From Saccoglossus kowalevskii (lineage: Eukaryota > Hemichordata > Enteropneusta > Harrimaniidae), in contig NW_003145293.1 of assembly GCF_000003605.2 (NCBI RefSeq), forward strand, positions 263,955 to 327,954: a stretch of DNA of 64,000 nt, read 5' to 3'. Each line of letters opens with the position of its first letter. Positions within the stretch are counted from its first letter, which is position 1. Below the pieces are notes generated by a model. That model was not told the DNA's origin, did not search any database, and worked only from the letters and a program-made list of their open reading frames with translations. Position numbers and translations under genes: made by a program. This document shows, in pieces, positions 53,324 to 63,834 of this stretch.

Positions 53324-56300
53324 TAGTTGACCTAATATGCGTTATCGGACAAACACACTAATAAGCACTCAAAACTACACCTCCGACTAATTTAAATAAA
53401 CTATTAGCACCTGTTTTTACAGCTTATTTTAAAGACTTTCGTTTAGTTTGCTTTGTTTTTGTTTTTCTATGTTATACTGAACAAAAATTGAATGAAAATT
53501 CATGGAATTAAATATTAGGATATATACTTTTTGTACATATAAACAACACCTAGACAGCTGGTTATGGATTGAAAGGTCGACCAAATTATATTGTATTTTA
53601 TCATTCGAATCAAGTGGCCTTAAAATATTAATCTCTGTATTATCTGTGACACGTATTATAACAGTGTGGTTTTCAATGACTAGTGTTATTGATGGGTAAC
53701 ATGTAACATAGTCCAACCATTTGTTATACGTCTCGCGATGCAAAGTGGGTAATCTGGAACTATTACATCTATACTGTATATCGTGATTCAAAACGTTAAG
53801 TTGGACGTATGCCTTGTGGTCATTTTCATTGCTTCACGATTCATGAAGATCTTTCTTAACAATACATCTTCATACACAGTGGATCCAATGATGTGTCATG
53901 CTTTGTTTGTTTGTTTTTTTATTTCGAAAATGGGTAAACCAAGGGGCAGCAATACCCATTCACGCGCAGGCAGTTGCCGATATTGATAATCAGAGGGGGT
54001 TACGATTTCTCCCTTACATTTACTATTTTTAGACGTTGACTGTAAATAAAAGGTTTGCTCAGAATGAATGGTTTCAAAGTTTTAACCGCGTGCGGATTTG
54101 ATATCAGCGTACTTACACCAACACGTGCGCAGAGAAACAACACACACACAAACCCGCAATTACAGGTGCAACACGAGAAGTACGTGACTTCACGGAACAG
54201 GGCAGTGTCACTCTCGAGTATCAGTATTACTAGTACATGTATATTGATTGAAAGACAAACGCAATAGGATCCTGACGGATTAAGTTTACCTAGAATCACA
54301 CCCACGCGATCAACATCACGGAATGGTGTAATATAACGTGACATCCAGTTTTTAAGCATCGTCGCAACTCTTAGCTGTTGGCCCCACGCGACTGATATAA
54401 GGCCGAACTCCGCATAGTTCGATGCTCGTTACTTATCATACTATTGCGTAAAGCGCAAAGACCTATGGGAAGGAGATTGATACAAGGCGTGTAACGTAAC
54501 ATTGTATGTTTACAACAAACTCGAACGCGAATTGCGCTGAACTGTCGCGCTGAAATGGCCTTGTCTTTTCTTCTCGGTACATTGTAGTGAACAAGTATCC
54601 GGGGGAAAACGAAAGCGTGGAGGTTTAATAAAAACGTATTTGCCATTAGTTGTATGTGACTCCCATTTCCCTAATATAAACGTTGCCCATAAATGTCGAC
54701 ATGGCTTGATTTACACTCTCGTTTAGTCAGCGTGGGATCGATCGAGGGACACGTCGACACAATTTATGGCTCCATTGGGGTTTATGTTAACGGCAATAGC
54801 AGTGATCAAGGTAGTGATTGCCAGTCTTTAAGGGACATCAGTCGTTGGAATTCAACCAGGTGGCCCGATGAGAATGTGGGTTACAGACAATTTGATTATG
54901 AATGACTGTTACTTGACTAAGTTTCGTTTTTCGCATGATTTCGGTAGACTTTTTAATAACAATATTTCGTCGATTTTCATAAATTGTTGTAAACTGTAAA
55001 TGATAAACATTGAAACGACATTCTCACTTTGTAAAACACCTCTCACTGATTATTGTGATCACTGTGAAAAATGAAAAAAAATATCCATTCGGTTGGCAAC
55101 ATTTCCTAATGTATTGGAACACTGAAGCTAGCCTGCACTGAAGATTCATCAAATTTAATCATAAATTAATTTTCATTGTTGTAATCACTGAAGAAAAATT
55201 TACCTTATTTTATTTCAGAAAGAACTTCTACATTCTCATAACCTGTACAACATCCAAAACCCTTATGTTGCTTGGGGTCAGTGACAGACAATTCTACATA
55301 AGTTCACATCGAGAATGCAACTTAAAACCATAATCGTTGTCAATTTTGTGCAAGTATGGTCTTTCAAAAAAACAAACAATACACGCCAATTATAGACTCT
55401 TAATGACATAACAAAAAACCCAGGACACACATCCCAGTATCAACGCTTCAGTGATTTATGTTCTCACCGTAGGTTACGTCTTCAAAATACATAATACGGC
55501 TGAAAATGTTGGTCCATGAAATCCAACATCGATCGAACTACTCTGTGTTCGTGTTACAGGTGGCAATGTGTCTTTAACATACTAGTGATACGACGTCTTG
55601 GCAGTACAGTTCAAGCGGCCAGAAAAACAACAATATAGGTTTTGGAATATGAACGGTTGATTGGCGGAAATGAGTGGCCAGTCAACTTCAATACACTTTT
55701 TTTTCTACTAGAATTAACGATTTTTATGACTTGTTCGACCGTTAGTGTGTAATTTTGAAAACGACTCGGACCAAAAATCAGCAAAAGTTGGTATTAAACT
55801 TTTCGATTCACATTTTTTCTTTGTCTACGTTAGGTCACAAAAGATAGTGATAAAATAGTGTTCCCCAAACCCATTTATGATTTTAGATAGTTTTAACCAA
55901 ATGGACGGTAGAATAGTTAGTGATTTCAACAGGATTGTAAGTGGTCCATGTACCGCCCTCACCGACTCATAATAACCATCTATTGGCACCTGTTCGATGT
56001 CCAGTAATGGTTATCCTTTGAAGACTCTCGACGTGGTATTGTAAGTATGATACGAACAATTTTTCGATGGTTTCAATTTTACTGCTTGCATCAACAAATG
56101 TTCTATATTGAATATTTATATGTATATATTACTGAAAAGAATGGTTTTCACACACTGTGACGTCATCTAGCGGTATAACCATGTACAGATTTCGATCCCA
56201 GACCAAATGCGACACAATGTGCGTTGTAGCTTTATTAATCGTTTCACTTTCTCTTTTAGACGGTAAACATCGGGTAGCGTCTCGAATACAGTCTCAGTCG

Positions 56301-57805
56301 GTGAAATCCGATGAAACCTGTTCTTCAATTGTTACAAGAGCATTCGTTCTCAGTTCATACGAGGCAGTATTATGTTAACCGATCTCACTCTCCTTCATTT
56401 AGCGACGATGGAGTTGCACACAGAACAAAGAGATCGCGGAGACCAGAGGGATACGATCTCAGAGGACGGCAACAATGTTTTCTTAAACGACTATTAAAGT
56501 AGATAATATCAGGGGGAATTGGTGTAACTTTAAGTGTGCCTTTGTTTCGTGTTGTAATTCTATCTTCGCGCGGTTATCGACTCCACGCGGTGTCCACTTC
56601 CGCTAGATTATAATCGGGGAAACTCGCACGGCTGGCTTCGCTTGGAACAATGTAAGACGCAAGTAGGAAAATACGCCGACGATAGGAATGGTATTTGACT
56701 ATCCCTGTGGGGGAGAAAACTGATCCTCAATTAATAGAAAACGTTTTCCCGTTGCGATTACGGCAAAAGGATGTACACAAATAGTACCACGATTATAAAA
56801 GACCGCAAATTTAAAACGAACAGTAATTTAAGCGATATAAAGCAGGCAAGGAAAAAGAGCACCATCTGCCGATAATTCATTTAAAGCAGGCTCGGGACGA
56901 AACTAAAATGATAAATTTTCGGGAAATTATGTTCAGGAGTGTTATGAGTAATACACAAATGTTGCATTGATTCCATAGTGAAATTATTTATTTCTATCTT
57001 GAATTTTTGCTTGCTTGCATAAAATGAAAAATTCATATAATATTGATATGAATCTTAATATTGTTGACATTTTATTTTAGTTAGCTTCTAGTTTTATAAT
57101 AGTTTTCTATTATATACAATGGGAATTCTCATATAATACATTGCTTATACATGTATATGCAGTAACATGCTCAGTAGTGAAAAAATATATAAATTCGACT
57201 CAGAATTGTGAGAATCGGTCTGAACTGGTTCTACACGCGCTGTAAGTCACCATACCATGCATTCGCACACGTGTGTGTGTGTCATTAAGCAATACTATAT
57301 TCCGAGCAGCACAAGCCTGCTCTGTTACCCGCCGCGGAGACGTGGATTAAACCAATACTCGAGGGATCGCCGGTGTGTTTCACAGCCCCGATGCGTCCGC
57401 TGGGTATTGTCATACCATGAATTCCGAACAAGCGCTAAGTTTGAAGTATGTTTATTTTGAAACAAGGGAAGCAGGTGCCGGACGTTTTCTGGGAAGTAGT
57501 ATTAATACAAATGGCTCCCAATTCATTTTTTACAGCATTTTCCCGTCACCGATACCGATTCATGTGTGTTCTACAGCACTGACTGCAATGACCTTTTTCG
57601 TTTAAATTCTTTATTAACAGAGGTGAGAAAGGGTAGATAATTGACCAAGATCCTCCCGTGTAATCAGGAAAGGCTGTGCAACTGCGGTAAAAAGGAGTAG
57701 GTTTCGGTGAATTGTGACAGTAATTTCCTTACCATCTTGTTATTTATAGCTTAGTTGAAGAACAGTGTAGACTGAGCGCGTGCAAATGATGTGGCTTTGT
57801 GAAGC

Positions 57806-57997
57806 ATGGAACGTTACGGCACGTTCAAGGAAATCCACACTCAACTTAAAATGACGGGGACGATGGAGGCTTTTAACGCCGCTAGCGAGATTAATTACAT
57901 CTCCGATATTATTTCACGCTATTTTCCACGAACAAAGCTGGCCAATCTGTATCTTTCAGGTGTTAGTGGTTGTCATGCCACCCGAAACGTTTTGTAG
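57806..57997 (+). CDS. Unassigned short open frame (weak candidate exon)
   Basis: A 63-aa frame starts at an ATG in a fair Kozak context (AAGCATGG). It has a hydrophilic, protein-like composition (MERYGTFKEIHTQLKMTG...) and GC content above its surroundings. A CAG/GTGTTA at about 57959 could act as a weak splice donor. A 19-A run follows at 58019-58037. I recognise no family. It may be a first exon, a retrocopy fragment or chance. Confidence 0.2.
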   Translation: MERYGTFKEIHTQLKMTGTMEAFNAASEINYISDIISRYFPRTKLANLYLSGVSGCHATRNVL

Positions 57998-58018
57998 TGA
58001 ATTTTGCGTGCATGTGAC

Positions 58019-58037
58019 AAAAAAAAAAAAAAAAAAA
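58019..58037 (+). repeat. Poly(A) tract
   Basis: Nineteen consecutive A residues, 22 bp past the stop of the short frame at 57806-57997. There is no AATAAA immediately upstream. It may be simple sequence or the tail of an old retroposon. Confidence 0.8.
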
Positions 58038-58039
58038 CG

Positions 58040-60346
58040 CGCCGATACTTAGCCATTATACCTCCCTCCTGACAGCTTCAATAACAATCACATTCACAAT
58101 GGAGCAGTACTAGTTCTGGGGGCAAACCGTTCCCAGGGCAACGAACGGTATTGCCGCCGAATGCGTTCAAGTTAATCATATAGAGAATGCCTGGCTGTCT
58201 GTGTTGGTTCTTGTGTTCAATTTCGAATTCATTATAATTCGTTAAACAAACACAATAATTTCTGATTAATTTCAATGAAAGACAAAAACAAGCACATTTC
58301 AGTAAAATTCTGGAGCATATGAAAGGGAAACTGTCAATCAACATGACTGACAGGATGGAGTCACCGGTGACGAGATGCATCTCGGGATATTCAAGCCGTT
58401 TATCTTCAACTCAACCCATGGGAAAATTAACTTTCCGTCTTTCAGCCTGTTGATGCATGAACGTTCTAGTAATCATTGTTCAACTCCACGATATTTATAG
58501 CTCGATTTTCATTCTGTAATCAGTAAAATGTTATATTTGTTCATTTGGTCACGGTACAATGCATAGACCATTTTCCCGGATGTAGCGAGACTGAGGTGCC
58601 AACTCGGGCGCCATGTCAGTGTTCAAAAGAATGTCATAGTACCCGTCCAATCCGCGATTTTTGTCTTAATTTGCTTATTTTGTTGATATGTTGTCATGAA
58701 CTGCCCATTCCTGCAATCAGTGACCCAGCTAAACAAGAACTTCAGTCCCATGCGGGCGCTGTCACACCTTATTCCCGAACATTGCGGTCATAGAGGTCGT
58801 TAGATAAGTGGTACGTTTTACAGGGCATCAACATTTAGCTCATTCATTCAGATAACTTAAAGATAATCTTATCGTAAATATTAGTGAACACAATTCTCTC
58901 CATAGACGAGATAAGTGGTGCAGGATTCCCTGAAATATGAGTAGAATATATCTAAAAGCAAGGTTACCATGGTGATGAATAAATAGCCCAGTTTCGGGTT
59001 ATCTGATTGATCGGCTACCACATGCGGAGATCCGTGTTTGTAAATTGTGGAGACTATAGCAGATTGTGAAAACAATAATTGTCGTGGATGAAGAGAGAAA
59101 AAAGGAAAAACCGCATGATGCGCAAAACAATAGGGGAAAATATGAATACACAAATATCTGCCAGCGCAAGTAAGTAAAACAAAATCCCAGATTTCAATTA
59201 GATAACCACCAAGGAAAGTGGATTTAACGACGTGGACATTATTCCAGACAACAAGAAAATATGCAATTTTTGGTAGATCATGACATTTTAATACTGCCTT
59301 TAGTTTTGTTCCGAGCATGATGGTGATTTTGTAATGAAGGCACCCAGGTTACATTTGAAAGTATACACAAATCGTCCAAATATATATCCGTACACACACA
59401 ATGGAATTAGACAAATGAGAATTATAACATCTTAGTATTGTATATTTGAGATATCATAACAGCTAAGGATTTCTGTTAAACTGTGATAAGCAATTTCACG
59501 AACAAATGATTATATACTCGCCCTGTGCGCTCTGAATGGGCGTGGCAACAAATTGAAACTCGTTTACATAGACAAAACAAATAGATATTGTAAATTACAG
59601 CATCAATCAATTATACTGACGATGTTTATTTTCAGCCAAAGTATTACATAACATTTGTAACAAACTTTAATGCTCACATCAGTGTCTTCTTTAAAAATTG
59701 GCATTGACAGAATATATCTTGAACAATGAAGAAAGTATCAACAGCGATGTCTGGTTACAAATAAGCAAATATAACAGAGATTTAATGTTCTTTCACATCG
59801 AGAGGGTTGTAAATCAAATAAAAATATAAAGTTGCGTTACGTCTGCCATTGTATTTCGCTTTACGTCATCGATACGAGCACTATTTTCATCATTGTCAGT
59901 GGCGAATGCAGTCACACTGAGCTCCTGCCCTCAACGTTGTAAATTTGTTTCACTGTGATAACAAAATAGAAGTTTTAACGGCCAAGCCACATTTAATCCA
60001 TTTCGCGGCCCCTGAAATTATATGTTACATTATATTCATTAATTAAGCCACCACAATAGCCTTAAACCCCTAATATATTACATGATTTTTGCGGATATAC
60101 CACAGCTCCTTCTGTCCAGCAAACTCCCCTCTCACGTGAATACAGGGTAAGCCTTGACACTGAAGTAAACAACTTCATGCGCACCTACAATTAAACAGAG
60201 CGTTGTTACTCAAATTTGTTGGGATGAGTTCCGACCTCATGGTGTGTTTGTCGATTTCACCAAGCTCTGTTAAGTGGAAAGATAACACACGTCATGTTCT
60301 ACATATAATTATATACATGTAAATTAGTATGCATTTCTTTCTATTG
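58040..60346. other. Non-coding region
   Basis: No supported gene. The 145-aa minus-strand frame at 58881-59318 is of chance length and was not accepted as a gene. The rest is AT-rich sequence without notable structure. Confidence 0.45.
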
Positions 60347-60426
60347 TGACGTCATATATGACTACTGATCAGACAGAAAACGCTCTCTGATTGGAGTGTC
60401 GACCTGGGAATATTAAGGGGCGGAGG
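60347..60426 (+). promoter_or_regulatory. Promoter-like motif set ahead of the duplicated module
   Basis: In 80 bp there is a perfect CRE (60347-60354), an inverted CCAAT box (ATTGG 60390-60394) and a GC box (GGGGCGGAGG 60417-60426). A TTATAAA at 60451 lies too close to the following ATG to serve it. This is the composition of a real pol II promoter and reads toward the exon-like frame at 60461. Confidence 0.4.
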
Positions 60427-60692
60427 TCGTCGTACGCGCGAGATATGGGGTTATAAACTGATGGAGACTTTGACTGTTGCGCAGATCAACGAGTACAAAC
60501 TGAGACACTACCAAGCTTTAATTAGATACTTTTTAGGTGAGTGGAAGGTATTGAAGGATTTACCGGCGGTAATTTGTGCACGTCGCGCACAGATCAAAAC
60601 TCATACTTTCCATTAGAAGAGCGCATTGGTTCGTGGGAAAATCAATGTTTATCAACAAATGTCGCACATGCGCGGTGCAACGTCCACCGCCA
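60412..60692 (+). repeat. Exon-like duplicated module, copy A
   Basis: About 280 bp align with 62169-62439 at roughly 70% identity. The ATG at 60461 opens METLTVAQINEYKLRHYQAL..., and a good splice donor (AG/GTGAGT) lies at 60536/60537 in phase 1. The shared peptide pattern is AQxNEYKLxxYQA, then FxG(E/D)W(K/R)VxK(D/E)xP. Because UTP11 exon 2 begins in phase 0, this donor would not join it in frame, so it is not an alternative UTP11 coding exon. I recognise no protein family. It is either the first exon of an unknown gene or a dispersed repeat that carries one. Confidence 0.6.
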
Positions 60693-61199
60693 TTTAATGT
60701 ATTAAGGTAGAAGCCTACTCATAATTTTTGACAAAGTTGGTGATAAATTGCACGACAATGTTCATTGTTGTATTATGTAAAATCATAAAGTTATTGTCCC
60801 AAGACACCATGCAATAGCATTCTTTTGTGTGTTACAATGACGTATTTTGAGAAACTTGTCCTAATTTTTTTCAAAAATTGCTATTTCTAGAACAATTCTA
60901 TAGAGCACAATGTTAAAGACATTTTTTGACACTTTTTAAAACCCAGATTTTTTAAATAATTGAGGACAGCATTTCACCATTCACAATATATAATTTTAAT
61001 TTGAGATATGGCATAATATCTCTGCCATAGGAACCTATAGTAAAAGCATTATAATACTACCAAAAGGGCCATTATCCATTAAAATACAACCACCATTTTC
61101 TCGAAAATTAATGTCACCCCCAACTTTTTTTAAAGTAATATCCTTATATCACCCGTAAGTACAATTTATTAGAATTTTTTCCAGCGTTTAATTAATTAT

Positions 61200-61442
61200 G
61201 TGTTTGTCATTGCAGTATTTACCGTGGCACGTAGAGGTTCGTCTATCACACAGACATTCACGGCGGGCTTACCACGACTGTGCACTCTTGGTCACGGTAG
61301 ACGCGCTTTGATACCGTAGAGGTCATACTTCCCAGAATGCACCATTTCCTCTCCATACAGGGAAATACCACTTCCGGACAGCTGTAAACAACGTGTGTGG
61401 TTCCACGCTTCATATATTAGACTGTAATTTACATTGAGAACC
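61200..61442 (+). promoter_or_regulatory. UTP11 promoter / 5' UTR with ZNF143 and ETS sites
   Basis: CTTCCCAGAATGCACCAT at about 61328-61345 closely matches the Staf/ZNF143 (SBS) element, and CCACTTCCGG at 61368-61377 is an ETS/GABP-type site. Both are typical of TATA-less housekeeping promoters and lie 65-115 bp before the UTP11 ATG, so the start site is probably between about 61380 and 61440. Confidence 0.6.
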
Positions 61443-61502
61443 ATGTCTTCATTTAAAAAAGTGGCGAAGTCTGGACAGAAGACTCATCGGGAGAGATCTC
61501 AG
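61443..61502 (+). CDS. UTP11: UTP11, coding exon 1 (small-subunit processome component)
   Basis: Twenty codons from ATG, MSSFKKVAKSGQKTHRERSQ, end exactly at a splice donor (CAG/GTAACA) in phase 0. Metazoan UTP11 proteins begin with the same basic pattern, in which (F)(K/R)KxAKSxQxxHRERSQ leads into the RKHLGLLEKKKDY block found here in exon 2. UTP11 is a nucleolar protein of the U3 snoRNP / small-subunit processome, needed for early cleavages of pre-18S rRNA. The assignment rests on the joint match of both exons, the compatible phase and the promoter type. The gene is complete at its 5' end and truncated by the right edge. Confidence 0.92.
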
Positions 61503-61674
61503 GTAACATACGTTGAAGATTGGAAGCACAATCGGCTGTCCTGTGTTGTAACGCTATATACAAAGTTGTCGATGTGGTCGTTTTGTGCAACGATCACAAC
61601 GGTGACACTACATAGCGTACTGAAACAAACCCACGTGGCCCTAAGCTCAGGAGTGTTTTAGTTTGTTTTTTTAT

Positions 61675-61734
61675 GTCGGTCCTCAGGGGTGTGTGGACCG
61701 ACGACAGCCCCACAAGCAGTCCTGAACTGTGGGC
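61675..61734. repeat. Two adjacent short hairpins in UTP11 intron 1
   Basis: GTCGGTCC and GGACCGAC (61675-61682 / 61695-61702) enclose a 12-nt loop. After GACA, GCCCCACA and TGTGGGC (61707-61714 / 61728-61734) enclose a 13-nt loop with one bulged C. The arms are too short for an H/ACA snoRNA. It may be a fragment of a repeat element. Confidence 0.5.
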
Positions 61735-62036
61735 TACGAATGCTTGAGACGCTGTTCTGAAAGCCAGATTCAGTCTGATTTGTGTATATTAGCCTATAAT
61801 ATTTCTGGCCAATTATTTCGCCCAAGAGAGGAAGGGTAGTGGTGATGGGTACTAATGACTTTTATGCATATTTATTTGAACATGGACCGACAAACGTTTG
61901 GATGAAATGCATCTCTTTCATTCCTTTAACCCACCAGTGTGTCAGCTTTCAAAGCAACTGAAAGTGTTTGACCCAATCAAATAATAAAATTTTGAACCTT
62001 ACACCATGTTCACACGTGTGCCACAGTGACGTTGAC

Positions 62037-62066
62037 CATAGACCCTCCAGTAGAGGAGGGTCTATG
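62037..62066. repeat. Perfect 12-bp hairpin (CATAGACCCTCC arms)
   Basis: CATAGACCCTCC and GGAGGGTCTATG flank a 6-nt loop (AGTAGA). It is GC-rich and perfectly paired, so unlikely by chance. It resembles the compact palindromic elements dispersed in some invertebrate deuterostome genomes, but that family link is from memory and unverified. Confidence 0.6.
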
Positions 62067-62168
62067 CGTTGACTAACTTAGTAAACAATCATGGTTTTGA
62101 TTAGTCTTGTGTTCATAAGCGTATAAAGACTAAACTGAGCTGGCGTTGTTATCGGCCGCCATGTTTCT

Positions 62169-62439
62169 TTAAAGGGCAGTGGTCGTCGCGCCATGCATGC
62201 GCAAGGTATGGGACTTGTACAAACAAAGATGGCGCAGACTAACGAGTACAAACTGACACGCTACCAAGCTTATTTCTTTGGTGATTGGAGGGTATTTAAG
62301 GAGTCACCATAGTAATTATTGCACGTTGCACCCAGGTCAAAACTTATACTGGTGATTTTTAATAAAAGAACACAGATTGTGGGAAAATAAATGATCATCA
62401 ACACAAATTTTGCACATGCGCAGCGCGACGACCACAGCT
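62169..62439 (+). repeat. Exon-like duplicated module, copy B (inside UTP11 intron 1)
   Basis: Diverged copy of 60412-60692. The ATG at 62229 opens MAQTNEYKLTRYQAYFFG, and the donor-like G/GTGATTGG after 62280 is in phase 1, as in copy A. A 9-nt indel relative to A keeps the frame, and several replacements are conservative (E/D, K/R, D/E). If the frame is read through the donor it stops shortly after KESP. Its function is unknown. Confidence 0.55.
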
Positions 62440-63094
62440 CTTCAAAATACTTACAATGAATAGAACTCCTGAACAAGGCTGACATTGAGGACATGCTTTT
62501 AAGGTGGCGTTATTGTTCACATGTGCTAAAACTGTTTCTCTGTAAGAACTGGGTGCTGGTGGAGTCTTGACAATTTTATGGCGGCTTAAACTAAATCGAT
62601 GTGGCACCGACTTATATTTTTCACACATGTTTCAACACCGGCTTCTCTATAAAGCTGGCCTCCAAACCGGCTTTTTGGCACACGTGTTAACACGGTATTA
62701 GGATAGGGTTTAAACATGCCTTGAATCACAAATAAAATGCCAACATTTTAAACCCTAAACGGATGTATCGTAACACTTAACAAGTCCAACTTCAAAACTA
62801 TGAAACTAATTATGAAGTATGATCTGCTCCCTGTAAAAGTTCACAGATAACGATTTATTGGACTTTTCGATTGGACTACATTTGATTTACATTGTATGAA
62901 CAAAATCGTATCTTTGTACGTGAAGAAACTTTCAATTGCAACAGTTGCATTCTGTAACTGAAATAACAAAAACAAAAGATTAATCATCAAAAAAAATATA
63001 TGTTTAGTCATCTTAACTCTGCCTGTGATTTGTAGGTCAATTGACATATGTAATGCTCATCTCTTATGGATATTCATGCTGTTGTTTGATCGTA

Positions 63095-63106
63095 ATGAAT
63101 ATTCAT
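63095..63106. promoter_or_regulatory. MORE-type palindrome in UTP11 intron 1
   Basis: ATGAATATTCAT recurs here identically to 44282-44293. It is flanked by further GATATTCATG and TTCATGGATATT elements within 60 bp, which makes a small cluster of TTCAT-containing sites. Confidence 0.3.
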
Positions 63107-63772
63107 GAGATTATTTTGATCAGTTCATGGATATTTACAGTATGAGACTATTTAACTCATAAAAACAAAAAAAGTAAACTAAAACTACTATGGGTCAGCA
63201 GACCTTATAATATATAACAGATGCCTGCCAGACTGAAATAATTCAGCTAGGGCTCTGTTTGGGCAGAAATCTTTCTATCACTCAAAATCCACATCAAAGT
63301 ACCATAGGTTACAAAATTGTTTAAATGTCAAGTTTTCTTAACTTTCACAATTTTTTTTCATATTTTTCACAAATTTTGATCAAGACCTGTAGCTGAGGTG
63401 AACTCATGTCCATTTGATCCACAACGAAAAAGAATAATCACCTGTACATGGCATCCATGTCTTTGCACACTGAACATTTAATAACATTTTATATGGTTAT
63501 TATAACATTATTTATCTGTTTTATTTTTAGTAACTGACCCATGTATTTATATTATTTATATTCATTACAAGAATTGCTCTTATTGTGTGCAATCTTGGTC
63601 AAAAGCCAAGATATAAAATAAACTTTTGGCAAAAAGTCTGACTCTCATTAAAATGCACCTTTCTCATTTTCTTATCAAGCACATATACGCTCTTAATCAC
63701 CAGTACTAGAATTCGAGGAAGTTTTTGAAATGAGTACATTTACATAATTGTCTGTTTTTTTCTCATCTTCAG

Positions 63773-63834
63773 TTGTCTGTAAGAAAACATTTAGGATTAT
63801 TGGAGAAGAAAAAAGACTATCGACTTAGAGCAAG
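63773..63834 (+). CDS. UTP11: UTP11, coding exon 2
   Basis: This 62-nt exon follows the acceptor TCATCTTCAG and ends at the consensus donor CAAG/GTGAGT in phase 2. It encodes LSVRKHLGLLEKKKDYRLRA plus a split codon, which matches the highly conserved RKHLGLLEKKKDYxLRA block of UTP11. Joined in phase to exon 1, the residue spacing between RERSQ and RKHLG is the same as in the human protein. The remaining exons lie beyond the window. Confidence 0.94.

Larger units (their letters stand above)
48660..57800. other. Non-coding desert, right part
   Basis: No recognisable gene. There are some GC-richer islands with short frames (51000-51254, 56181-56502) that resemble no family I know. Two notable hairpins (52.15 and 53.29 kb) are listed separately. 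Confidence 0.45.
61503..63772 (+). other. UTP11 intron 1
   Basis: This 2270-bp GT-AG intron runs from the phase-0 donor GTAACA to a pyrimidine-rich acceptor ending CTCATCTTCAG. It contains two adjacent short hairpins (61675-61734), a perfect 12-bp hairpin (62037-62066), copy B of the exon-like module (62169-62439) and a MORE-type palindrome (63095-63106). I saw no H/ACA or C/D snoRNA, although introns of ribosome-biogenesis genes sometimes host them. Confidence 0.85.

Noticed and set aside
53429-53791. 120-aa minus-strand frame
   Set aside because: No recognisable domain, the AT-rich composition of its surroundings, and chance length.
58881-59318. 145-aa minus-strand frame with a LPKIAYFLVVWNNV segment faintly like exostosin-type glycosyltransferases
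   Set aside because: The resemblance is limited to a short hydrophobic-WNN stretch. The following DDD-type catalytic region is absent, no splice signals frame the segment, and the length is within chance expectation.
60461-60536. Alternative first coding exon of UTP11
   Set aside because: Its donor is in phase 1, whereas UTP11 exon 2 starts in phase 0, so splicing would break the frame.
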